From Actinoplanes sp. N902-109 (GTDB taxonomy: Bacteria > Actinomycetota > Actinomycetes > Mycobacteriales > Micromonosporaceae), in contig NC_021191.1 of assembly GCF_000389965.1 (NCBI RefSeq), forward strand, positions 7,875,501 to 7,939,500: a DNA stretch of 64,000 nucleotides, in the 5' to 3' direction. Position numbers and translations under genes: made by a program. The notes under the pieces are model-generated. The model had not been told where the DNA came from and ran no database searches. It worked only from the letters and a program-made list of their open reading frames with translations. Below, piece by piece: positions 15,298 to 22,715 of the stretch (its first letter is position 1; each line of letters begins with the position of its first letter).

Positions 15298-16401
15298 TCA
15301 GTGCAGGCCGGTGCCGCGGCGCAGGGCCATCCGGATGAGCCGGTCGACCAGCTTGGGGTATTCCAGCCCGGTCGCCGCCCACATCGCCGGGAACATCGAC
15401 GTCGGGGTGAAACCGGGCATCGTGTTGATCTCGTTGAGCACGATCTGGTCGTCGGCCGTGACGAAGAAGTCGACCCGGGCCAGCCCGGCGCAGTCCAGCG
15501 CGGTGAACGTGCGGCAGGCCAGCTCCTGCACCTGACGCAGCACCTCGGGCTTGAGGTCGGCCGGCAGCTGGTACGGCGTGCCGCCGTCGAGATACTTGGC
15601 CTCGAAGTCGTAGAAGTCGTCGCCGGACGCGCTCACCAGGATCTCGGCGGGCAGCGAGGCTTCCGGTGAGCCACCGGTCTCGCCCTCGAGCACGCCGCAC
15701 TCGATCTCGCGCCCGACGATGGCCGCCTCGACCAGCACCTTGGGGTCGATCTGGCGGGCTTCGGCGACCGCGTCGTCCAGGTCGTCCCAGGAGGAGACCT
15801 TGCTGATGCCGTACGAGGACCCGGCCCGCGACGGCTTGACGAACACCGGCAGTCCCAGCCGCTCCTTGTCAGCCTCGGACAGCGAGCACCCGGCGCGCAG
15901 CACCGCATAGGGCCCGACGGGGATGCCCTCGGCCGCGGCGAGCTTCTTGGTGAACTCCTTGTCCATGCCGGCCGCGGACGCGAAGACGTTGGCGCCCACG
16001 TAGGGAACGCCCGCCATCTCGAGCATGCCCTGGATGGTGCCGTCCTCGCCGTACGCGCCGTGCAGCACCGGGAACACCACGTCCACCCCGGCCAGCGCGG
16101 CGACCCCACCGGCGGGCTCGACGACCATCAGCCCGGTGGCGGTCGGGTCGGCCGGGAGCACCACGGACCGGCCCGACTCGGCGGTGACCTCGGGCAGCTT
16201 GCCGCCCTCGATGGCCAGCCCGGCCGGGTCGTTGCCGGCCAGCACCCACGCACCGTCACGGGTGATGCCGACCGGCACCACTTCGTACTCGTCCGGGTCG
16301 AGCGCGTCGAGGATGCTGCCGGCGCTGACCGCCGAGATCGCATGCTCGGTGCTGCGTCCGCCGAACACGATTGCGATACGGGTTTTGCGAGGGGTCGTCA
16401 T
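15298..16401 (-). CDS. ddl: D-alanine--D-alanine ligase
   Basis: Ddl joins two D-Ala for the peptidoglycan pentapeptide. The 367-aa ATP-grasp protein begins TPRKTRIAIVFGGRSTEHAI, with HGAYGEDGTIQGMLEMAGVPYVG (about residues 114-136), FVKPSRAGSSYGISKV for ATP binding, and the metal site RVDFFVT..QIVLNEINTMPGFTPTSM near the C-terminus. Length matches the family. The C-terminal M(F/Y)P and Lys-type residues of a D-Ala-D-Lac variant were not looked for in detail; I see no resistance-type context (no vanH/vanX). It converges with the DUF3515 gene, 15 nt apart. Confidence 0.96.
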   Translation of the reverse strand: MTTPRKTRIAIVFGGRSTEHAISAVSAGSILDALDPDEYEVVPVGITRDGAWVLAGNDPAGLAIEGGKLPEVTAESGRSVVLPADPTATGLMVVEPAGGVAALAGVDVVFPVLHGAYGEDGTIQGMLEMAGVPYVGANVFASAAGMDKEFTKKLAAAEGIPVGPYAVLRAGCSLSEADKERLGLPVFVKPSRAGSSYGISKVSSWDDLDDAVAEARQIDPKVLVEAAIVGREIECGVLEGETGGSPEASLPAEILVSASGDDFYDFEAKYLDGGTPYQLPADLKPEVLRQVQELACRTFTALDCAGLARVDFFVTADDQIVLNEINTMPGFTPTSMFPAMWAATGLEYPKLVDRLIRMALRRGTGLH

Positions 16402-16519
16402 GGATAGGGCCTCTCGTTGCCTGACATTCGGGGCTGACCCTACTCTGCGTAGGCCAGTCCGCGGCGATGGCAGGCGGCCCCGTTCGCCGTGCCACTGTTC
16501 CGATACTGCGCGTGACGGA

Positions 16520-17191
16520 TCAGCCGAGCCCGGACCGCCGGATGGCGACGTCGCGCAGTTCGCGGTGGTTGAGCACGGCGACCGCGGCGGTCACGGTCAG
16601 GGAGACCAGCAGGGCTGCGGCGTACGGCAGGAAGCGGGTCTCCACCTGCCCGTCGGCATCCGTACTGAGCAGCGCCTCGGTCACCGCCGCCGGGAGCAGG
16701 GCGGGGACGAGCAGGACCAGGCCGCCCCGGGCTCCGTACCGGTAGAAGCCGGCGCTGGCCGCCGCCCCCGTCACGGCCGCGGCCAGGCACGCGGGCAGGG
16801 TGTGGCCGAAGTCGCGCAGGGCGATGGCGGCGCTGAACCCGGATCCGCCGTGCAGGGCGTACTCGATGCCGTGTCCCAGCGGGACCACGATCGAGAAGGC
16901 CACCGCGGCCAGGGCGAGCAGCGTGGCCGCACCCGCCAGGAAGTCACGCCGGGTGATGCCGCCGGCCACGTAGTTGCGCAGGTTGCTGGTGACCAGCACG
17001 ACCGCGATCACCGCGAGCCACCACCGGAAGGCGTTGGCGACATACATCCAGATGCCCGGCGCGGGATCGGCCACCCGGGTGGCCACCAGGTCGGCGATCG
17101 TCACGCCGACGACGAGGATGCCCAGGAACCAGGCCAGCACGCGCCGGTAGCTGCGCCACAGGCTGACCAGGACGAGACGGCGAGGGCTCAT
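16520..17191 (-). CDS. ABC transporter membrane protein
   Basis: A 223-aa polytopic protein, about six hydrophobic helices (for example VLAWFLGILVVGVTIADLVA, WWLAVIAVVLVTSN, LLALAAVAFSIVVPLG, AALLVSLTVTAAVAVL). It is the third gene of a GntR-ATPase-permease operon and overlaps the ATPase stop by an ATGA junction, so it is presumably the permease of that exporter. Substrate is unknown; YtrA-type systems of this shape often respond to cell-wall antibiotics, but that link is inference. Confidence 0.75.
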   Translation of the reverse strand: MSPRRLVLVSLWRSYRRVLAWFLGILVVGVTIADLVATRVADPAPGIWMYVANAFRWWLAVIAVVLVTSNLRNYVAGGITRRDFLAGAATLLALAAVAFSIVVPLGHGIEYALHGGSGFSAAIALRDFGHTLPACLAAAVTGAAASAGFYRYGARGGLVLLVPALLPAAVTEALLSTDADGQVETRFLPYAAALLVSLTVTAAVAVLNHRELRDVAIRRSGLG

Positions 17192-18069
17192 CGGACTTCC
17201 TCCGGGGTGCGCGACGGCTCGGTGAGGTGGACGAAGAGATCCTGGATACCGATCTGGGACAGGGTGAGCCCGTTCTGCCGGGCCTGCTGCCGGTCGGCGG
17301 CTTCGAGGGCGCCGTGCAGGGTGACCTGCCGGGTGCCGCCCAGGTTCCGCTCGGCGAGCACCGTGCGCCCGGTCACGAAGGCGTCGACCGCGGCGGCCGG
17401 GCCGGTCACCGCGACGCCCCGGGACCGGAACGTGTCGATGTCCTCGTGCATCAGCAGCCGCCCCCGGTCGATGACGATCACCTCTTCGAGCAGGTCGGCG
17501 ACCTCCTGGATCAGGTGGGTGGACAGGATGATCGTGCGCGGGCAGGTGAGGTAGTCGGCGAGCAGCTCGCGGTGGAAGGCGTCCCGGGCGGCCGCGTCCA
17601 TGCCCAGGTGGACCTCGTCCAGGAGGGTGATCGGCGCGCGCGACGCCAGCCCGATGACCACGCCGAGGCTGGAGCGCTGACCCCGGGACAGGCCGCCGGC
17701 CTTCTTGCCCGGGTCGATGCCGAAGGTGTCCGTCAGCTTCGCCGCCAGCCCGGGATCCCAGGTGGGCCGGAGCAGCGCGTGCCGGTCGAGGATGCAGCGG
17801 ACGCGCTCTTCCTCGCCGGCGTCGAGGGCGTCCCGGACGAAGACGATGTCCCGCATCAGGGCGGGGTTCTCGAACGGGTCCGAGCCGTCGACGGTCACGC
17901 TGCCCGAGGACGCCTTCCGGTACGCCGCCAGCACGCTCAGCAGGCTTGTCTTGCCGGAGCCGTTGCGGCCGAGGAGACCGTGGATCTTGCCGGGCCGGAG
18001 GTCCATGGTGATGGCGTCGACGGCGGTCGTGGTGCCGTACCGGACGGTGAGGTTGCGCAGCGAGATCAC
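17188..18069 (-). CDS. ABC transporter ATP-binding protein (YtrB-type)
   Basis: A 293-aa ABC ATPase. Walker A GLLGRNGSGKTSLL (about residues 32-45), Q-loop region VFVRDAL, signature LSRGQRSSLG (about 134-143, degenerate from LSGGQ) and Walker B ITLLDEVHLGMD with Glu followed by Val instead of the usual Pro. The H-loop is ILSTHLIQEV. The C-terminal part after LLMHEDIDTFRSRG is family-typical. GTG start overlaps the GntR stop. With the permease it forms a likely homodimeric exporter. Confidence 0.92.
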   Translation of the reverse strand: MISLRNLTVRYGTTTAVDAITMDLRPGKIHGLLGRNGSGKTSLLSVLAAYRKASSGSVTVDGSDPFENPALMRDIVFVRDALDAGEEERVRCILDRHALLRPTWDPGLAAKLTDTFGIDPGKKAGGLSRGQRSSLGVVIGLASRAPITLLDEVHLGMDAAARDAFHRELLADYLTCPRTIILSTHLIQEVADLLEEVIVIDRGRLLMHEDIDTFRSRGVAVTGPAAAVDAFVTGRTVLAERNLGGTRQVTLHGALEAADRQQARQNGLTLSQIGIQDLFVHLTEPSRTPEEVR

Positions 18070-18422
18070 GGGTCGCCCCTCTCGATGTACTTGATGATGT
18101 CCCGGCCGGAGATGCCGATCATCCGGGCCTCGGCGAGCATCGGGCCCACCACATCGGCGTAGAACCGCTCCTGCCGTTGCCGGCGGAGCTTCTCGTAGGC
18201 GTCCTTGGTGACGAACATGCCGACGCCGCGTTTCTTGTAGAGAAGCCCCTCGTCCACCAGCCGCGCGTAGGCCTTGGCCACGGTGGCGGGGTTCATCTGG
18301 AAGGTCGCCGCGAACTGGTTGGTGGACATGACCTGCTCGTCCGCCGCCAGCGTGCGCCGCAGGATGTCGACCTTGATGCTGTCGGCGATCTGCAGGTAGA
18401 TGGGGCTGCGGTCATCCAGCAC
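18066..18422 (-). CDS. GntR-family regulator (YtrA subfamily)
   Basis: A 118-aa protein with an N-terminal winged helix-turn-helix (PIYLQIADSIKVDILRRTLAADEQVMSTNQFAATFQMNPATVAKAYARLVDEGLLYKKRGVGMFV) and only a short C-terminal helix, the layout of YtrA-type GntR repressors. GTG start. It heads the ABC operon and a 24-bp near-palindrome lies 28 nt upstream, so autorepression of the operon is the likely mode. The inducing signal is not visible from sequence. Confidence 0.92.
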   Translation of the reverse strand: MLDDRSPIYLQIADSIKVDILRRTLAADEQVMSTNQFAATFQMNPATVAKAYARLVDEGLLYKKRGVGMFVTKDAYEKLRRQRQERFYADVVGPMLAEARMIGISGRDIIKYIERGDP

Positions 18423-18450
18423 GGGTGCTCAGCCGGTGCGGCGGTTAGGT

Positions 18451-18474
18451 GGTTCGTTACTCATGTAAGGAACC
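18451..18474. promoter_or_regulatory. Putative GntR operator
   Basis: Inverted repeat with arms GGTTCGTTAC and GTAAGGAACC around TCAT; nine of ten arm positions pair. It lies 29-52 nt upstream of the GntR start codon, where binding would cover the operon promoter. Size and symmetry fit a GntR dimer site. Confidence 0.7.
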
Positions 18475-18512
18475 ATAGAGCCGCTGCTGCCATGATCACA
18501 AGGATTGCGAAA

Positions 18513-18875
18513 TCAGGCGGCGGCGAACGTCTGCGGGAGTACGCCCTCGTCCCACAGCCGGTCCAGGTGCGCGAGGAAGCCGACCAAGCTGCGTTCCAGC
18601 TCGCGGCGCTGGGTGGCGTCGAGCGTGGCCAGGGGGTCGGAGAACACCAGGCCCTGCGGATGCTTGGCCCGGGTGCCGACGAACTTGTGGCACGCCGAGC
18701 ACCAGACGTAGCTCACCAGCGTCGGCCGCTTGGCGTTCTCCGGCGCGTTCACATAGGCCCGGACGCTGCGGCTGCCGCACGCGGGACACTCGCGCTCACC
18801 GGGGGCGAGGAAGAAGCTCTCGCCCTCGGCCAGCGCGGTGACCTCGGCGCCGGTGAAGCTGCTCCACTCCGTCAT
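18513..18875 (-). CDS. Conserved zinc-ribbon protein
   Basis: A 120-aa protein of unknown function beginning MTEWSSFTGAEVTALAEGES. Two CxxC pairs, CPACGSRSV (about residues 33-41) and WCSACHKFVG (about 62-71), form a probable zinc ribbon. The C-terminal half is helical (LATLDATQRRELERSLVGFLAHLDRLWDEG). It starts 2 nt after the stop of the PLP-enzyme gene, so it is the last gene of the plsC-gpsA-PLP enzyme operon. Nothing in it reveals a specific substrate. Confidence 0.75.
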   Translation of the reverse strand: MTEWSSFTGAEVTALAEGESFFLAPGERECPACGSRSVRAYVNAPENAKRPTLVSYVWCSACHKFVGTRAKHPQGLVFSDPLATLDATQRRELERSLVGFLAHLDRLWDEGVLPQTFAAA

Positions 18876-18877
18876 GG

Positions 18878-19981
18878 TCAAGCCGCGTCCAGCGCCGCGG
18901 TCAGGTCGGCCAGCAGGTCGGCGGTGTCCTCGACGCCACAGGAGAGCCGGACGAACCCGGGAGCCGTGTCGTCGCCCCACTGCGCGCGCCGGTCGGCCGT
19001 GGTGTGCAGGCCCCCGAAGGACGTGGCCGCGAAGACCAGCTCGGACGCCGCCAGGAAGCGGGCCACCCGCTCCGCGCTGCCCAGGTCGAACGACACGATG
19101 CCGGGGATGCGGCGCATCTGGGCGGTGGCGATCGGGTACGACGGGTCCGCCGCCCGGCCCGGCCACCGCAGCCCGGTCACATCGGACCGGCCGGCCAGCA
19201 GCTCGGCGACCGCGGCCGCGTTGGCGGTCTGCCGGGCCAGCCGCAGGTCCAGGGTGGCCAGCGAGCGGTGGGCCAGCCAGCAGTCGAACGCGCCGGGCAC
19301 CCCACCGGTCTGCGCCCGCCACGTGGTGACCTTGGTGAGCAGCTCCTCGTCGTGCCCGGCGACATAGCCCAGCAGCACGTCCGAGTGGCCGGTCAGCGCC
19401 TTGGTGCCGGAGGCGACCACCAGATCGGCGCCGAGCGACAGCGGGCGCTGACCCAGCGGCGTGGCGGTGGTGTTGTCCACGGCCACCAGCGCACCGACGG
19501 CATGCGCCGCGGCGGCGACCGCGCTCAGGTCGCACACGTCCAGGCCGGGGTTGGCCGGGGTCTCCAGCAGCACCAGCCGCACACCCTCGAACGACGGGTA
19601 CGGCCCGGCGGTCGGCACCAGCACCGTGCTGACCCCGAGGTCGCGCAGGGTGCCCTCGGCGAACGCGCGGACCGTGAAGTAGCCGTCGGACGGCAGGGCC
19701 ACGGTGTCACCGCTGCGCAGCACCGACAGCAGCAACGCGGTGATGGCGGCCTGGCCGGTGGCGAACGCCCGGACCGTGCCGCCCTCCAGCTCGCCGATGG
19801 CCGCTTCGAGGGCGCGCCGGGTGGGGTTGTCCGGGCGGCCGTAGCCGTTCCCGGTCGGCCCCTCGACCGGGTCGAGGTGGTAGGGCGCCGCGAAGACCGG
19901 GCCGGGCAGGAACGGCTCGCCCGGCACCGGCTCGGGCAGGCCCGCGTGCACCACCAGCGTGCCGTCGCCCTTGTCGCTCAT
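18878..19981 (-). CDS. PLP-dependent transsulfuration enzyme (cystathionine gamma-lyase/synthase family)
   Basis: A 367-aa Cys/Met-metabolism PLP enzyme. Motifs are YGRPDNPTRRALEAAIGELEGG (substrate/PLP loop, about residues 44-65), the AFATGQAAITALLLS helix, DNTTATPLGQRPLSLGADLVVASGTKALTGHSD with the PLP-lysine in SGTKALTGH, and the C-terminal SFGGLHTTADRRAQW. The ATG was chosen because AGGAGTGAG precedes it; the upstream frame lies in gpsA. Whether it is a cystathionine gamma-lyase, gamma-synthase or a related lyase cannot be decided here. It is co-transcribed with gpsA, a pairing seen in related genomes. Confidence 0.88.
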   Translation of the reverse strand: MSDKGDGTLVVHAGLPEPVPGEPFLPGPVFAAPYHLDPVEGPTGNGYGRPDNPTRRALEAAIGELEGGTVRAFATGQAAITALLLSVLRSGDTVALPSDGYFTVRAFAEGTLRDLGVSTVLVPTAGPYPSFEGVRLVLLETPANPGLDVCDLSAVAAAAHAVGALVAVDNTTATPLGQRPLSLGADLVVASGTKALTGHSDVLLGYVAGHDEELLTKVTTWRAQTGGVPGAFDCWLAHRSLATLDLRLARQTANAAAVAELLAGRSDVTGLRWPGRAADPSYPIATAQMRRIPGIVSFDLGSAERVARFLAASELVFAATSFGGLHTTADRRAQWGDDTAPGFVRLSCGVEDTADLLADLTAALDAA

Positions 19982-19983
19982 GC

Positions 19984-20976
19984 TCACTCCTGCTTCATCT
20001 CGCGGCTCATCAGCAGCTTGACCGCCACCCGGGGATCCACGCCCTCGTGGCACACCCGCTCCACCTGCTCGGTGATCGGCATCTCGACGCCGTGCGCGCG
20101 GGCCAGGTCGCGGATCGCCAGACAGCTCTTGACGCCCTCGGCGGTCTGCTTGGTGGCCCGCTGAGCCTCCTCGAGCGACTCGCCGCGGCCCAGGTGCTCA
20201 CCGAAGCGGTGGTTGCGCGACAACGGGGACGAGCAGGTCGCCACCAGGTCGCCGAGACCCGCGAGACCGGCGAACGTCATCGGGTCGGCCCCCAGCGCCG
20301 CACCCAGCCGGGCCGTCTCGGCCAGACCCCGGGTGATCAGCGAGGCCTTGGTGTTGTCGCCCATGCCCATCGCCGACGCCATGCCGTAGGCGAGCGCGAT
20401 GACGTTCTTGACCGCGCCACCGATCTCGCAGCCGATCACATCCTCGCTGGTGTACGGGCGCAGGTAGGGCAGCGCCACGGCCTGCTGGACCAGCTGGGTG
20501 CGGCCCGGGTCGAGGCCGGCCACCACGGTTGCCGCGGGCTGCTCGGCGGCGATCTCCGGGGCCAGGTTGGGGCCGGAGACGACCACCACCCGGGCCGGGT
20601 CGACGTGCGCGGTCTCGACGATGACCTGGCTCATCCGCTTGGTGGTGCCCAGCTCGATGCCCTTCATCAGGGAGATGAGCGTCGCGTCGGCGGGCAGGTG
20701 CGGAGCCCAGTCGGCCAGGTTGCCGCGCAACGTCTGCGACGGCACGGCCAGGAACACCAGGTCGGCCCCGGCGACCGCAGCGGCGAGGTCGCTGGTGGCG
20801 GTGACCCGCTCGGGCAGCTGCACCCCGGGCAACGAGGACTCGTTGACGTGCTGCTCGCGGATCGCGGTGGCGACCGGTTCGCGCCGGGCCCACATCGTCA
20901 CGTCGGCACCACCGTCGGCCAGCACCTTGGCGAAGGCCGTGCCCCAGGCACCGGCGCCCAGCATCGCGGCCCGCAT
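19984..20976 (-). CDS. gpsA: NAD(P)-dependent glycerol-3-phosphate dehydrogenase
   Basis: GpsA reduces dihydroxyacetone phosphate to sn-glycerol-3-phosphate, the backbone for phospholipid. The 330-aa protein has the N-terminal Rossmann motif MLGAGAWGTAF (residues 5-15), GPNLAPEIAAEQPAATV, the catalytic-lysine block GCEIGGAVKNVIALAYGM, and LAGLGDLVATCSSPLSRN. Its ATG overlaps the plsC stop by one base (TGATG), placing G3P synthesis and acyl transfer in one operon. Length is typical. Confidence 0.97.
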   Translation of the reverse strand: MRAAMLGAGAWGTAFAKVLADGGADVTMWARREPVATAIREQHVNESSLPGVQLPERVTATSDLAAAVAGADLVFLAVPSQTLRGNLADWAPHLPADATLISLMKGIELGTTKRMSQVIVETAHVDPARVVVVSGPNLAPEIAAEQPAATVVAGLDPGRTQLVQQAVALPYLRPYTSEDVIGCEIGGAVKNVIALAYGMASAMGMGDNTKASLITRGLAETARLGAALGADPMTFAGLAGLGDLVATCSSPLSRNHRFGEHLGRGESLEEAQRATKQTAEGVKSCLAIRDLARAHGVEMPITEQVERVCHEGVDPRVAVKLLMSREMKQE

Positions 20977-21713
20977 CAGGCGGCGCTGCCGGTCGAGGAG
21001 CCGCCGCCGTTGCGGGCGGGCGCGGCGTACAACTCGGCCGGTGGTTGCTCATCGCGCAGCTCGGCCAGCAGGTCGCGGCCGGCCAGCTGGATGGCCTCGG
21101 TCATCTGGGCCAGCACCGCGCGGGTCGGCGCCTCGCCCTGCCAGCGGCTCAGGTCGACCGGCTTGCCGGCGACGACGCTGACCGGCCGGCGCGGCTTCAG
21201 CGAGACCTTGCCGCTCTGCACGTCGTGGATGTGCTGGGTGCCCCAGGTGGCCATCGGCACCACGGGGGCACCGGTGACCAGCGCGAGCCGGGCCGCGCCG
21301 GTCTTGCCCCGCATCGGCCACCGGTCGGGGTCCTTGGTGGTGGTGCCCTCCGGGTAGATGACCACGACGCCGCCCTGCTGGATCGCCGACACCAGGGTGT
21401 CCAGCGACCGGGCCGCCTCGACGCTGCCCCGCTCGACCGGGATCTGCAGCGTCTTGTCGAGCAGGAAGTTGACCACCGGGATCTTCCAGATGCTGGCCTT
21501 GGCCAGGAACCGCGGCCAGCGGCCGGAGCCGTAGACGTAGTGCGCCACGATCAGCGGGTCGAACTGCGACATGTGATTGGGGGCGATGATGAAGCCACCC
21601 CCGGCCGGCAGATTTGCCATGCCGCTCCAGGTGCGCTTCGTCCAGACGGTCAGCACCGGCACGACCAGCGCCACCGCCAGCCGCCGCCAGAACCCGAGCT
21701 TGCGCTGCGCCAC
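20976..21713 (-). CDS. plsC: 1-acyl-glycerol-3-phosphate acyltransferase
   Basis: A 245-aa PlsC-family enzyme adding the second acyl chain to lysophosphatidic acid at the membrane. The catalytic NHMSQFDP (Nx4D, about residues 47-54) and the phosphate-binding YPEGTTT (about 121-127) are present. An N-terminal hydrophobic segment (LAVALVVPVLTVW) anchors it. The GTG start (VAQRKLGFWRR) follows AAGGAGTG; the longer upstream frame would be antisense to cofC. Operon with gpsA; cofC starts divergently 91 nt away. Confidence 0.92.
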   Translation of the reverse strand: MAQRKLGFWRRLAVALVVPVLTVWTKRTWSGMANLPAGGGFIIAPNHMSQFDPLIVAHYVYGSGRWPRFLAKASIWKIPVVNFLLDKTLQIPVERGSVEAARSLDTLVSAIQQGGVVVIYPEGTTTKDPDRWPMRGKTGAARLALVTGAPVVPMATWGTQHIHDVQSGKVSLKPRRPVSVVAGKPVDLSRWQGEAPTRAVLAQMTEAIQLAGRDLLAELRDEQPPAELYAAPARNGGGSSTGSAA

Positions 21714-21804
21714 GGTCACTCCTTCATCCCCCACACCTGCGACGAAATCATGCCTGCTCCCGGCGGCCGGAGCCAGGGTGGGTCCCGGTGGCAGGATGGG
21801 CGGC

Positions 21805-22461
21805 GTGTCAGCAACGGAGTGGACGGCGGTCGTACCGGTCAAGAAGCTGAGCGCGGCCAAGAGCCGGCTGCGCGGTGCGGTGGCCGACGCCCGCCATGAG
21901 GAGCTGGCGCTCGCAATGATGTCCGACACAGTGACTTCGATCGGTGCGTGCGACCAGGTCAGTGACGTGATCGTGGTCACCGACGACCACCGGGCCGCGG
22001 CCGTGGTGCGCGCGCTGGGGGCGTACGTGGTGGCCGACCCGGGCGGCGGCCTCAACGCGGCAATGCGTTTCGGCGCCGACCAGGTGGCCGGACCGGGCCG
22101 CCGGCGGGTCGTGCTCACCGGCGACCTGCCCGCGCTGCGCCCGGCCGAGCTCGGTGCGGCCCTGCTCGCCGCGGGCCCGGGCCGGGCTTTCGTCGCGGAT
22201 GCCGCCGGCTCCGGCACGGTCCTGCTCTCCTGCGGTACGGGCACGGCGCTGGACCCGCACTTCGGCCCCGGATCGGCCGCCGCCCACGCCGCCTCGGGGG
22301 CCCGCCCGCTCACCGGTGACTGGCCGGGCCTGCGGCAGGACGTGGACACACCGGCCGACCTGAGCACCGTGCTGGCGCTGGGCGCCGGCAAGCACACCTG
22401 CGCACTCCTTCGTGATCTCGGACTCACAGCGGAGTGTGTGCCCGCCGGTCGGCCCCGGTAG
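21805..22461 (+). CDS. fbiD: Phosphoenolpyruvate/2-phospho-L-lactate guanylyltransferase (CofC/FbiD)
   Basis: FbiD activates phosphoenolpyruvate (or 2-phospho-L-lactate) with GTP for coenzyme F420 synthesis. The 218-aa protein shows the CofC N-terminus WTAVVPVKKLSAAKSRLRG, DVIVVTDDHRAAAVVRALGAYVVADPGGGLNAA, and VVLTGDLPALRPAELGAAL. The GTG start is favoured because CAGGAT lies 7 nt upstream as a leaderless -10; an in-frame ATG at 21796 would overlap that hexamer. The rest of the F420 pathway is not in the window. In mycobacteria the homologue (Rv2983) has the same ppk neighbour. Confidence 0.93.
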   Translation: MSATEWTAVVPVKKLSAAKSRLRGAVADARHEELALAMMSDTVTSIGACDQVSDVIVVTDDHRAAAVVRALGAYVVADPGGGLNAAMRFGADQVAGPGRRRVVLTGDLPALRPAELGAALLAAGPGRAFVADAAGSGTVLLSCGTGTALDPHFGPGSAAAHAASGARPLTGDWPGLRQDVDTPADLSTVLALGAGKHTCALLRDLGLTAECVPAGRPR

Positions 22462-22471
22462 CGTCGGGGGC

Positions 22472-22669
22472 ATGCAGGGCACGATCGCGACGTTCGACCC
22501 CCAGACCCACACCGGCACGCTGTTGCTGGACGACGGCAGCGAGCTCGCGTTCCCGGCCGAGGCGTTCCGCGCCTCGGGCCTGCGGCTGCTCCGGCTCGGC
22601 CAGCGCGTCGCCATCGCTACCAGTGACGACGGGCATGTGACCAAGGTCCAACTTCCCGGAATTACCTGA
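22472..22669 (+). CDS. Small OB-fold (cold-shock-like) protein
   Basis: A 65-aa protein: MQGTIATFDPQTHTGTLLLDD then ELAFPAEAFRASGLRLLRLGQRVAI. It matches the beginning and strand pattern of a cold-shock domain, but the aromatic RNP-1 and RNP-2 residues (KGFGFI, VFVHF) are largely missing, so single-stranded nucleic-acid binding is uncertain. It is found between cofC and ppk in related actinobacteria. A TAGCGT hexamer 7 nt before the ATG suggests its own leaderless transcript. Confidence 0.8.
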   Translation: MQGTIATFDPQTHTGTLLLDDGSELAFPAEAFRASGLRLLRLGQRVAIATSDDGHVTKVQLPGIT

Positions 22670-22715
22670 GCTCAGTTCATTTCCCGTTCATCTCCGACGG
22701 GCAATGATGGACCGT

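Noticed and set aside
15298..16401. D-Ala-D-Lac ligase (vancomycin-type resistance)
   Set aside because: No vanH, vanX or vanRS neighbours. The conserved position beside thiL and DUF3515 marks the housekeeping ddl.
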